Positions 1-6,277 of a stretch of DNA of 8,371 nucleotides are shown here, piece after piece. How positions within the stretch are numbered: the first letter of the stretch is position 1; every line of letters begins with the position of its first letter. Source of the stretch: Verrucomicrobiales bacterium (GTDB taxonomy: Bacteria > Verrucomicrobiota > Verrucomicrobiia > Verrucomicrobiales > DEV007); assembly GCA_002696885.1 (NCBI GenBank), contig NZSO01000023.1, forward strand, positions 1 through 8,371, given 5' to 3'. The notes beneath the pieces were generated by a model. The model was not told where the DNA came from. It saw only the letters and a program-made list of their open reading frames with translations, and made no database searches. The translations under genes and the position numbers were made by a program.

Positions 1-1
1 T

Positions 2-115
2 GAGGCCCCTAAGCCTGAATGCGCCCTTTGCGGCTCTCATAAAGTGAAGTTCGCCCCCTCCCGCAGCGTCTTGGTCTGCCAAGAGTGCGGCCATGAGACT
101 CCTGTAGAGGTCAAT
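2..115 (+). other. GC-rich segment encoding a Cys4 zinc ribbon, fused in frame to ispE
   Basis: Read from position 2, this segment gives PECALCGSHKVKF followed by VLVCQECGHETP, a C-x2-C-x15-C-x2-C arrangement typical of zinc ribbons. By hand count positions 1-110 are 60% G+C (66 of 110) while positions 111-220 are 33% (36 of 110). Codon use changes at the same place, with GCC, CCC, CGC, TGC and GGC on the left and AT-ending codons on the right. IspE proteins are not known to carry such a ribbon. The segment may belong to another gene or genome joined here by assembly error, or by a real recombination. The exact breakpoint cannot be fixed by eye and lies roughly between 105 and 130. Confidence 0.65.
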
Positions 116-826
116 GAAGGAAACGGTAAGGTCGATTTATTATGTGATTTACCTGGCTTATCTATGGGAGAAGATAATCTTATAATCAGGGCAATTGAAT
201 TATTTAAAAATACTGTGGGTCTTGATATAGAGGGAATTGTTACTTTAGAAAAGTTTATACCCATTGGTGCAGGTCTTGGTGGAGGTAGTAGTGACGCAGC
301 TGCGACTCTTAATGCAGTGAATGCTTTATTTGGGAAGCCTTTATCAATTGATCAATTAAAAGGATTAGGCGCAATCTTGGGAAGCGATGTGCCTTTTTTT
401 ATCGAAGCGATCCCAAGTTTGATAACAGGCAGGGGCGAGCTTTTGTCCTCATACACGGGCGAGCTAACGCGAAAACCTATAGTTTTGGTTAAACCTGATT
501 TTGAAGTTTCAAGTGCTTGGGCTTACTCGAGATGGGAAAAAAGTAATATGTTGTCTAATGTAAATTATAGTCCTCAGCAAGCAATGTGGGGAGCTGCAAT
601 TAATGACTTGGAAGTTCCCGTTTTTGAAAAATTTTTATTTTTGCCTGCTTTGAAAAATTGGTTGCTTGATAAAGATGAAACGGAAACTGTTTTGATGTCA
701 GGCTCAGGATCAACAATGTTTGCTGTTTGCTCAGATGTGGCTGCTGCTGAAAAAGTTTTAACGACGGTGAAATTGGATTTTGGTGATGATATTTGGTGTA
801 AAATTGTTTATATCAATTATATTTAA
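2..826 (+). CDS. ispE: 4-diphosphocytidyl-2-C-methyl-D-erythritol kinase, N-lobe missing and replaced by a zinc ribbon
   Basis: IspE phosphorylates CDP-methylerythritol with ATP in the cytoplasmic MEP pathway to isoprenoid precursors. Counting from a GTG at 44, the GHMP-kinase ATP loop GAGLGGGSSDAA lies at residues 75-86, followed by LGSDVPFF with the catalytic-type Asp and by the C-terminal glycine motif MSGSGSTMF. IspE similarity begins only near residue 29 (GKVDLLCDLPGLSMGEDNL) and runs to the end, about 230 residues against the usual 280-290. The N-terminal part with the PAKINL-type lysine motif and the DGYH substrate motif is absent. In its place the open frame continues upstream to the window edge through a Cys4 zinc-ribbon sequence. 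GTG 44 lies inside that ribbon and is unlikely to be a true start. The gene converges on pdxH with a 13-nt gap. Family identity is firm; whether the assembled product is active or even real is doubtful. Confidence 0.88.
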   Translation, partial: EAPKPECALCGSHKVKFAPSRSVLVCQECGHETPVEVNEGNGKVDLLCDLPGLSMGEDNLIIRAIELFKNTVGLDIEGIVTLEKFIPIGAGLGGGSSDAAATLNAVNALFGKPLSIDQLKGLGAILGSDVPFFIEAIPSLITGRGELLSSYTGELTRKPIVLVKPDFEVSSAWAYSRWEKSNMLSNVNYSPQQAMWGAAINDLEVPVFEKFLFLPALKNWLLDKDETETVLMSGSGSTMFAVCSDVAAAEKVLTTVKLDFGDDIWCKIVYINYI

Positions 827-839
827 TACGCCGCCGGTA

Positions 840-1496
840 CTAAGGGCTCAGTCGTGATTTGGACCAACCTTCATTGTTTCTTACGTATTGAATTCTGTCA
901 TGCATACGATTTTCACGTCCTTGCCAAAACTCAATTTCTTTAGGAGTAATGTTGAATCCTCCCCAAAACTCAGGGTATGGAATTTCCCCTGTCCCAAATT
1001 TTGATAACATACTCTGTTCCCTCTCGATCATCCACTCTCTGTTAGGAATTTTTGAACTTTGCGTTGATGCCCAAGCGCTTATTTGATGTCCTATTGGGCG
1101 AGATTTGAAGTATTTTTCAGACTCCTTTTGAGATATTTTTTCTGCATGACCGTTGATGGTTACTTGTCTTTCTAACTCTTTCCATAAAAAGTTAATGCTA
1201 ACATTGTTGTTTGTATTAATTTCACTCCCTTTACGGCTTTCGTAGTTGGTGTAGAAAACAAATCCTTTTTCTGAAATGCCTTTAAGTAATACATTTCTTA
1301 GGGAGGGTTGTCCTAAATTGTTGACTGTTGCAAGAGTCATGGCAGTCGGTTCGATAATGTCAGCTTTCATTGCGTTATGGAGCCATTCTTTGAATTGATC
1401 AATCGGGTTTGAATTGAGATCCCCAATTGATAGTTTGGCTTTTTTGTATGAGACTCTTAATTCAGAGATTTTATCTATATTTACACTGTCTGACAT
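840..1496 (-). CDS. pdxH: Pyridoxamine 5'-phosphate oxidase
   Basis: This FMN enzyme oxidises pyridoxamine or pyridoxine 5'-phosphate to pyridoxal 5'-phosphate with oxygen, in the cytoplasm. The protein has 218 residues, the same length as the E. coli enzyme, and its key residues fall at the same numbers: RNVLLK at 67-72 (FMN, with Lys72 for substrate), Tyr82-Thr83, Arg88-Lys89, Gln111, Tyr129, Arg133, and Arg197/His199 in ENRMHDR. E. coli Ser137 is His here, in SRPIGHQ, which I believe is a common variant. The C-terminus WSKSRLSP matches the family's RLxP ending. The ATG start gives the usual short N-terminal arm before the P-x-D/E-x-F segment. No Shine-Dalgarno sequence is visible. It is a single-gene unit, convergent with ispE and divergent from hpt. 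Confidence 0.96.
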   Translation of the reverse strand: MSDSVNIDKISELRVSYKKAKLSIGDLNSNPIDQFKEWLHNAMKADIIEPTAMTLATVNNLGQPSLRNVLLKGISEKGFVFYTNYESRKGSEINTNNNVSINFLWKELERQVTINGHAEKISQKESEKYFKSRPIGHQISAWASTQSSKIPNREWMIEREQSMLSKFGTGEIPYPEFWGGFNITPKEIEFWQGRENRMHDRIQYVRNNEGWSKSRLSP

Positions 1497-1528
1497 ATGA
1501 TAAATGGAATATAAATTTTAATAACGAT
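1497..1528. promoter_or_regulatory. Short divergent intergenic region between pdxH and hpt
   Basis: Only 32 bases separate the two divergent start codons, and they are very AT-rich. Promoters for pdxH and for the hpt-lepB block should lie here or inside the opposite gene's 5' end. On the plus strand CTGACA (1490-1495) and TATAAA (1510-1515) resemble -35 and -10 boxes, but the 14-base spacing is too short for a standard promoter. No Shine-Dalgarno sequence precedes either start. The placement of promoter activity is inferred from gene arrangement only. Confidence 0.3.
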
Positions 1529-2059
1529 ATGAATAAAGATTTGGATCAAGTGGTGTTATCGGAAGAATCAATTAAGTCCATAATAGAAAAAATGGCAATA
1601 AGCATATCCGAGGATTACAGAAATATGAATTTAACGATGATACCAATAATGAATGGTGGATTATTTATGGCTGTTGATCTAATTAGAAAGCTGAAAGTGT
1701 CCTGCCAAATTGAATCATTGAAGGTTAATAGTTATTTTGGAAAGGAACAAATGGTAGAAAGTAAAATTTTTGGGGCTGAATTCATGGCGCGTCTAAACTG
1801 CCGTGATGTTCTGATTGTCGATGAAATTTATGATAGTGGAAAAACTATTGATTTAGTTACTATGGAACTTGAAACCAATCCAAAAATAAACTCTGTTCGT
1901 TCTGCGGTTTTATTGAACAAAAATAAGAAAAGAGAAACTGTTTATCATCCTAACTACATTGGTGTAGATGTTGCTAATGAATTTTTAGTGGGGTATGGTC
2001 TTGATTACAATGGTATGTATAGAGATTTGCCATATGTATGTTGTTTGAAAACAGAATAA
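1529..2059 (+). CDS. hpt: Hypoxanthine (purine) phosphoribosyltransferase
   Basis: A 176-residue type I phosphoribosyltransferase that most likely joins hypoxanthine or guanine to PRPP, giving IMP or GMP in purine salvage. Visible elements are the N-terminal loop PIMNGGLFMAVDL (residues 39-51), the flexible-loop SY pair (68-69, in KVNSYFG), the PRPP-binding motif VLIVDEIYDSGKT (94-106) whose Asp102 matches the catalytic-type Asp, and the C-terminal purine-pocket region GVDVANEFLVGYGLDYN (145-161). The last of these is characteristic of the hypoxanthine/guanine branch. The open frame extends upstream to 1427, but that part lies antisense to pdxH and has no family similarity, so ATG 1529 was chosen. 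It leads the plus-strand block; moaD follows after 18 bases. Exact base preference cannot be read from sequence. Confidence 0.92.
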   Translation: MNKDLDQVVLSEESIKSIIEKMAISISEDYRNMNLTMIPIMNGGLFMAVDLIRKLKVSCQIESLKVNSYFGKEQMVESKIFGAEFMARLNCRDVLIVDEIYDSGKTIDLVTMELETNPKINSVRSAVLLNKNKKRETVYHPNYIGVDVANEFLVGYGLDYNGMYRDLPYVCCLKTE

Positions 2060-2065
2060 GGGGGG
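2058..2065 (+). promoter_or_regulatory. G-rich ribosome-binding-like tract before moaD
   Basis: The bases AAGGGGGG overlap the hpt stop codon and end 12 bases before the moaD ATG. The composition suits anti-Shine-Dalgarno pairing, but the spacing is longer than optimal. It stands out because the other starts in the window have no purine-rich tract at a usable distance. Confidence 0.35.
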
Positions 2066-2077
2066 CTCATTTCTAGA

Positions 2078-2326
2078 ATGAAAGTTAAAATATTATTTTT
2101 TTCATTATTGAGTGAAATTGTTGGAAAAGATGAAATTGATTTTTCGGTAAAATCTGAATCTTGCACAGTTGAATCGATTCTGGATCAAATTTACATTGAA
2201 TGGCCTTTGTTAAAGGATTGGGACGCCAGTATGTTAGTTTCGGTGGATTTAGACTATGTAGGGCGAAATGTGAAGGTCGTTGATGGTCAAGTCATTGCTT
2301 TAATGCCTCCTCTACAAGGAGGGTGA
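2078..2326 (+). CDS. moaD: MoaD/ThiS-family sulfur carrier (molybdopterin synthase small subunit)
   Basis: An 82-residue ubiquitin-fold sulfur carrier. In molybdenum cofactor synthesis its C-terminal glycine is adenylated and converted to a thiocarboxylate by MoeB-type enzymes, and MoaE then uses it to make molybdopterin. The start KVKILFFSLLSEIVGKDEI matches the MoaD beta1-loop-beta2 pattern. The middle carries the NRxxV-like segment as VGRNVKVVDGQVIALMPP, and the protein ends in the required Gly-Gly. The PPLQGG ending favours MoaD over ThiS, and the length of about 80 residues is normal. No moaE, moaA, moaC or moeB is in view, so its partner must be encoded elsewhere. It sits 18 bases after hpt; its stop is followed by a 95-base gap before lepA. 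A different sulfur-carrier role cannot be excluded. Confidence 0.86.
   Translation: MKVKILFFSLLSEIVGKDEIDFSVKSESCTVESILDQIYIEWPLLKDWDASMLVSVDLDYVGRNVKVVDGQVIALMPPLQGG
2316..2323 (+). promoter_or_regulatory. Perfect Shine-Dalgarno-like sequence within the end of moaD
   Basis: AAGGAGGG is formed by the final Gln-Gly-Gly codons of moaD. It directly abuts GTG 2323, the first base triplet of a frame open into lepA, and that GTG overlaps the moaD stop as GTGA. With no spacer between the tract and the GTG, initiation there looks unlikely. The tract may simply reflect the conserved di-glycine codons, or it may slow ribosomes at the end of moaD. Confidence 0.25.
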
Positions 2327-2421
2327 TCCTCTTTACATTTAGGTTGAGCAGAACTAGGGTTCTTTTCTCTTATGAAGTCATCAAAACAGCTTCAATCAAT
2401 TTACAAATTTCTTTAAGTAAT
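2327..2421 (+). other. 95-base gap between moaD and lepA
   Basis: This is the longest gene-free stretch in the window. It is AT-rich with a C/T-rich patch (TTCTTTTCTCTT around 2360-2371). I see no clear stem-loop terminator, no convincing -35/-10 pair and no Shine-Dalgarno sequence before the lepA ATG. It remains open in the lepA frame from GTG 2323, but the 33 encoded residues do not resemble LepA. A promoter or untranslated leader for lepA is possible but not shown. Confidence 0.4.
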
Positions 2422-4224
2422 ATGCCATCAGAACTGACAAGAAATTTTTCAATTATTGCACATATCGACCACGGCAAGACGACCTTGTCAGATCGCCTAT
2501 TGGAGTTTACTCAGACAATTTCAGAAAGAGAGAAACAAGATCAGCTTTTAGATTCAATGGATCTGGAAAGGGAAAGAGGAATAACAATAAAATCACATCC
2601 TGTAACAATGGATTATAAGGCTAAAGATGGTAAAACCTATAAGCTTAATTTATTGGATACTCCTGGGCATGTGGATTTTTCTTATGAAGTTTCAAGAAGT
2701 TTGGCTGCGTGTGAAGGTGCAATTTTAATTGTTGATGCGGCTCAAGGAGTTGAAGCTCAGACTGTCGCTAACTTACATTTGGCTTTAGAGCAAGATTTAA
2801 CAATAATTCCAGTGGTCAATAAAATTGATTTGCCAAGTGCTGATTTAGATATGGCTCATCAACAACTTGAGGATATCTTAGCAATACCTTCCGAAGATGC
2901 AATACACGCTAGTGCAAAAATGGGAACTGGTATCGAGGATATACTTGAAGCAATAGTTGCTAGGGTTCCGCCACCAAAGGTTCCATCTGATGATGTCCTA
3001 AGAGCATCTGTATTTGATTCTGTGTTCGATTCCTTCAGAGGAGTGGTTTCTTATTTGCGTGTCGTGTCAGGAACAATGTCTAGAGGGACGAGAATAAAAA
3101 TGATGAGCACGGATAAAACCTATGAAGTTAAAGAGGTAGGTGTATTTACTCCTAAAATGGAAAAAAGAGACAGGCTCATGCCTGGAGATGTTGGTTACCT
3201 AATTGCAAATATGAAAACTTCATCGGAGGTTAAAATTGGTGACACAGTTACTGATGTTCAAAAATCAGCGACTGAACCACTGCCGGGTTTTAAGGAGATA
3301 CGACCTATGGTGTTTTCGGGAATATATCCTGTTACTACTGATGATTTTGAGCAGCTAAAATTGGCTATGGGGAAATTACAAATTAATGATGCTGCGTTTC
3401 AGTTTTCTGCTGAGAGTTCTGCTGCTTTAGGGTTCGGATTTAGATGTGGATTTTTGGGGCTTTTGCATATGGAGATAATTCAAGAACGTCTGCGCAGAGA
3501 ATTTGACATGGATGTAATCTCCACTTATCCAAGCGTAATTTACCGGGTTAAAAAAACAAATGGAGATGAGCTTACTGTTGATAATCCGACTTTCCTTCCA
3601 AGTCCCGCTGAGATTGAAACTATTAGTGAGCCAACGGTTAAGGCTTTTATAATAACTCCAAATGAATTCATCGGAGATTTGATTCAGCTTGTCATGGAAA
3701 AAAGGGGCTTGGTTGAGAATACTGAGACCTTAGATACTTCTAGAGTGATGTTGACAGCAGTGATGCCACTTAATGAAATTTTAGTGGATTTCAACGATAG
3801 AATGAAAAGCATGACTCGTGGCTATGGTTCTATGGACTATGAGCACTCAGAATATCAAGTAGCTAAATTAGTCAAAATGGATATTCGTATCAATGAAGAA
3901 CCAGTCGATGCGTTTAGTTCGATTGTGCATGCGGATAAGGCCCAAGCATATGGAAGAAAATTATGTGCTAAACTAAAGGAGGTCATTCCTCAGCAATTGT
4001 TTAAGGTGCCAATTCAGGCAGCCGTTGGCGGAAATATAATCGCGCGTGAGACAATAAGTGCGATGCGTAAAAATGTCACTGCGAAATGTTATGGAGGAGA
4101 TATTACAAGAAAACGCAAACTCTTAGAAAAGCAAAAAGAGGGTAAAAAGAAAATGAAGGCGATAGGAAAAGTTAATATCCCTCAAGAGGCATTCATAAAA
4201 GTTCTTAAATCATCATCTAACTAA
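2422..4224 (+). CDS. lepA: Translation elongation factor 4 (ribosomal back-translocase GTPase LepA)
   Basis: A 600-residue ribosome-bound GTPase related to EF-G that acts on stalled or mis-translocated ribosomes and in ribosome assembly. All GTPase motifs are present: P-loop AHIDHGKT (residues 13-20), switch I RGITI (52-56), DTPGH (79-83, with His83 the catalytic-type residue), NKID (133-136) and a downstream SAK. The EF4-specific C-terminal domain ends in the basic run RKRKLLEKQKEGKKKMK. The switch stretch IKSHPVTM resembles chlamydial LepA, which hints at the PVC group. ATG 2422 gives the family's standard length and N-terminus (MPSELTRNFSIIAHIDHGKT); the in-frame GTG at 2323 would add 33 unrelated residues. 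The stop overlaps the lepB start by one base, implying translational coupling. Confidence 0.97.
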   Translation: MPSELTRNFSIIAHIDHGKTTLSDRLLEFTQTISEREKQDQLLDSMDLERERGITIKSHPVTMDYKAKDGKTYKLNLLDTPGHVDFSYEVSRSLAACEGAILIVDAAQGVEAQTVANLHLALEQDLTIIPVVNKIDLPSADLDMAHQQLEDILAIPSEDAIHASAKMGTGIEDILEAIVARVPPPKVPSDDVLRASVFDSVFDSFRGVVSYLRVVSGTMSRGTRIKMMSTDKTYEVKEVGVFTPKMEKRDRLMPGDVGYLIANMKTSSEVKIGDTVTDVQKSATEPLPGFKEIRPMVFSGIYPVTTDDFEQLKLAMGKLQINDAAFQFSAESSAALGFGFRCGFLGLLHMEIIQERLRREFDMDVISTYPSVIYRVKKTNGDELTVDNPTFLPSPAEIETISEPTVKAFIITPNEFIGDLIQLVMEKRGLVENTETLDTSRVMLTAVMPLNEILVDFNDRMKSMTRGYGSMDYEHSEYQVAKLVKMDIRINEEPVDAFSSIVHADKAQAYGRKLCAKLKEVIPQQLFKVPIQAAVGGNIIARETISAMRKNVTAKCYGGDITRKRKLLEKQKEGKKKMKAIGKVNIPQEAFIKVLKSSSN

Positions 4225-5426
4225 TGTACCTTTTTAAACCTCGATATTTGAAAAAAGCCAAGCTTCTGAAAAAAGGAGTTTTAAAATTTCTGTCTTATAA
4301 AAAAGACTTAATTTCTGAAGAATTATTCTCAAAAATCACAAGTAGTTTAGAGGATTTCGATCAAGCTATTGCATCTCGAGATAAAGACCGGATTAAAGTT
4401 GTCGCTAAAGAGCTTACGACATTATGTGAAAATTCTGTTCCACCTCCAAGCAATCCAATTATTAGGGAGAATCTTGAAGTAATACTCGTAGCAATTATTA
4501 TAGCCGTTGGTATTAGAACTTATTGTCTTCAACCATTTAGGATACCAACTGGATCGATGCAACCCACGCTGAATGGGATTATTTGCAATGTTATTGAACC
4601 ATCCGAGAAACCTAATTATGTAAAACCTGGTTTAATCCAAACGTTATGGGAAAAATTTTCAGAGGGTCGAACATATGTTGATATTAAGATACCTTCAGGA
4701 GCTAAGATTGATAAATTTGAGGAGGTTACGAAATTTAAATTTTTCACATCAACTTTAATTTCTTTCCTAGACTCAAAGCATGAAACGATAAAAGTTGGAG
4801 TTCCACTGAAAAATCTTTTTCAGGAAAAAAACAGGGGAGGGCTGGGTTTGAGATCGGCATTGAATATTTCCAGAGCATTTAATTACTCTAGAGAATCAAC
4901 AAAAGTCTTTCCTGTTCAAGGAAGGCATATGGAAATTGATTCCGATTTCAGGCTTCAAGGTTATTGCGATACTGGTGATCAAGTTTTAGTGAACAAAATG
5001 ATATATCATTTCAGAACACCAGACAGAGGTGAGGTATTTGTTTTTAATACCAAAGGAATTGAGGGAATTAACGGAGGTATCCAATCACAGCATTACATCA
5101 AACGCTTGTGTGGAGTTCCGGGTGATTCCCTTGAAATTAAGGAAAATGGTGGCCCTCTTTATGTTAATGGTGAAACAGCTAAGGAGAATGGTATCGTTAA
5201 GGTTTTTAAAGAGTATGATGGCTATTCTTTAATTCGAAGAGTAAGGGTTCCAGACTATCAGGGCATAAACAAAACAAAATTGCCAAAGGACAGTTATTTT
5301 GCCCTAGGTGACAATAGTGATGATAGTGCTGATAGTAGAATGTGGGGCAATGTACCTGAAGATAACCTTTTGGGTCCTGGTATGATGGTTTATTGGCCTT
5401 TAGAGCATTGGGGCTTTATAAAGTGA
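4224..5426 (+). CDS. lepB: Signal peptidase I
   Basis: A membrane serine protease with a Ser/Lys dyad that removes signal peptides from exported proteins. Residues 1-80 form a charged, probably cytoplasmic extension. One membrane segment lies at about 84-98 (LEVILVAIIIAVGI). Box B PTGSMQPTL carries the nucleophile Ser111. Box C is GDQVLVNK at 251-258, box D HYIKRLCGVPGD contains the general base Lys293, and box E GDNSDDSADSR is at 362-372. About 120 extra residues separate boxes B and C, where most signal peptidases have about 20, which accounts for the 400-residue length. I recall similar enlarged enzymes in Verrucomicrobia. The ATG shares one base with the lepA stop, and a lepA-lepB pair is common in bacteria. 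No Shine-Dalgarno sequence is visible, so translation probably depends on coupling to lepA. The family assignment is very secure. Confidence 0.96.
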   Translation: MYLFKPRYLKKAKLLKKGVLKFLSYKKDLISEELFSKITSSLEDFDQAIASRDKDRIKVVAKELTTLCENSVPPPSNPIIRENLEVILVAIIIAVGIRTYCLQPFRIPTGSMQPTLNGIICNVIEPSEKPNYVKPGLIQTLWEKFSEGRTYVDIKIPSGAKIDKFEEVTKFKFFTSTLISFLDSKHETIKVGVPLKNLFQEKNRGGLGLRSALNISRAFNYSRESTKVFPVQGRHMEIDSDFRLQGYCDTGDQVLVNKMIYHFRTPDRGEVFVFNTKGIEGINGGIQSQHYIKRLCGVPGDSLEIKENGGPLYVNGETAKENGIVKVFKEYDGYSLIRRVRVPDYQGINKTKLPKDSYFALGDNSDDSADSRMWGNVPEDNLLGPGMMVYWPLEHWGFIK

Positions 5427-5447
5427 CTTTATAAAATTGTATGATTA

Positions 5448-6263
5448 GTGAGTGATTGTAGCCCTGAGGAAATAACTAAAAAGTCAAAATCAAATTTGGC
5501 TTTTGCCCTCTACGGCCTTCCCAAAAAAAGAAGGACTGATATGGTTACGTTTTATGCTTTTTGCAGAATTGTTGATGATCTTGCCGATGAGACTGAAAAA
5601 CCCAAAAAAGAGAGAGAAGCTGAACTGTTGAGATGGAAGAATGGTATAGAAAATGGATTTTCAAGTCCGAATGAGATTCAGCTGAGGATTGAAGATTTGA
5701 TAAATAGACACGGTATTGAGAGAGAGCTGTTCATTGATTTGATCAGAGGCATGGAGATGGATTTAAATGGAGAGGCATATGAAACTTTTGATGATCTCAA
5801 ATTATATTGTTATAGAGTTGCATCTGTTGTTGGACTAATAAGTTTAAAATTATTTGGTGCAAATTTCGAGAGGTCCATGGATTACGCAATCAATCTTGGA
5901 TATGCACTTCAACTTACTAACATTATTAGAGATCTTGCAGAAGATTACTCATTGGGTAGAGTCTATTTACCTCATGAAGAGATTGTTAGTTTTGGACTTT
6001 CTAATAATACATTAGTTGAATCTTCGGGGAGTAAGAGTTTTTTGGAGTTGATGAAATTTCAGGCTGAAAGGGCTGATGTTTTCTACAACATTGCAAACGA
6101 AAAGTTGCCTCCTGAAGATTTTAGAGCATTAAAGACTGCAAGGAGCATGGGTAAAATTTATCGATCTCTATTAACTAAAATGAAAAAAGATAATTTTAGA
6201 GTTGTTGAAAAAAGATACCGGATTAACTCATTCAAAAAAATATTTCTTATGATTGTTTCCTAG
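5448..6263 (+). CDS. Squalene/phytoene synthase family protein
   Basis: A 271-residue head-to-head prenyltransferase. The family condenses two farnesyl diphosphates to presqualene diphosphate or squalene, or two geranylgeranyl diphosphates to phytoene. Both Asp-rich Mg-diphosphate motifs are present: DDLADE (residues 43-48, after FYAFCRIV) and NIIRDLAED (158-166) followed by GRVYLP. The family signature YCYRVASVVGL lies at 120-130. The sequence resembles HpnD-type presqualene diphosphate synthases of hopanoid producers, but no HpnC, HpnE, cyclase or desaturase gene is near, so the product is not settled. GTG 5448 is preferred: an in-frame stop lies just upstream, and the ATG at 5441 reads only four codons. 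It follows lepB after 21 bases with no visible Shine-Dalgarno sequence, and is the last gene of the plus-strand block. Confidence 0.9.
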   Translation: MSDCSPEEITKKSKSNLAFALYGLPKKRRTDMVTFYAFCRIVDDLADETEKPKKEREAELLRWKNGIENGFSSPNEIQLRIEDLINRHGIERELFIDLIRGMEMDLNGEAYETFDDLKLYCYRVASVVGLISLKLFGANFERSMDYAINLGYALQLTNIIRDLAEDYSLGRVYLPHEEIVSFGLSNNTLVESSGSKSFLELMKFQAERADVFYNIANEKLPPEDFRALKTARSMGKIYRSLLTKMKKDNFRVVEKRYRINSFKKIFLMIVS

Positions 6264-6277
6264 AAAGTGGGATTGCT

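Noticed and set aside
37..264. 75-codon minus-strand open frame opposite ispE
   Set aside because: It lies fully antisense to recognisable IspE sequence and has no domain-like pattern.
433..465. Nine-base direct repeat GGGCGAGCT (433-441 and 457-465) in ispE
   Set aside because: Both copies encode similar Gly-Glu-Leu triplets in the protein; most likely chance, with no third copy.
827..839. Possible terminator between the converging ispE and pdxH genes
   Set aside because: The GC-rich GCCGCCGG patch does not form a convincing stem-loop followed by a T-run.
1427..1528. Upstream extension of the hpt reading frame
   Set aside because: It lies antisense to the pdxH 5' end, has no phosphoribosyltransferase similarity, and ATG 1529 gives a normal family length.
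2323..2421. 33-residue N-terminal extension of LepA from GTG 2323
   Set aside because: The residues do not resemble LepA, the Shine-Dalgarno-like tract has no spacer to the GTG, and ATG 2422 gives the standard 600-residue protein.
5029..5232. 67-codon plus-strand open frame inside lepB
   Set aside because: It is a different frame within the conserved box C-D region of signal peptidase I; a shadow of the real gene.
6264..6277. Possible bidirectional terminator between the converging synthase and hypothetical genes
   Set aside because: No inverted repeat with a GC stem and T-run could be found here or in the flanking gene ends.
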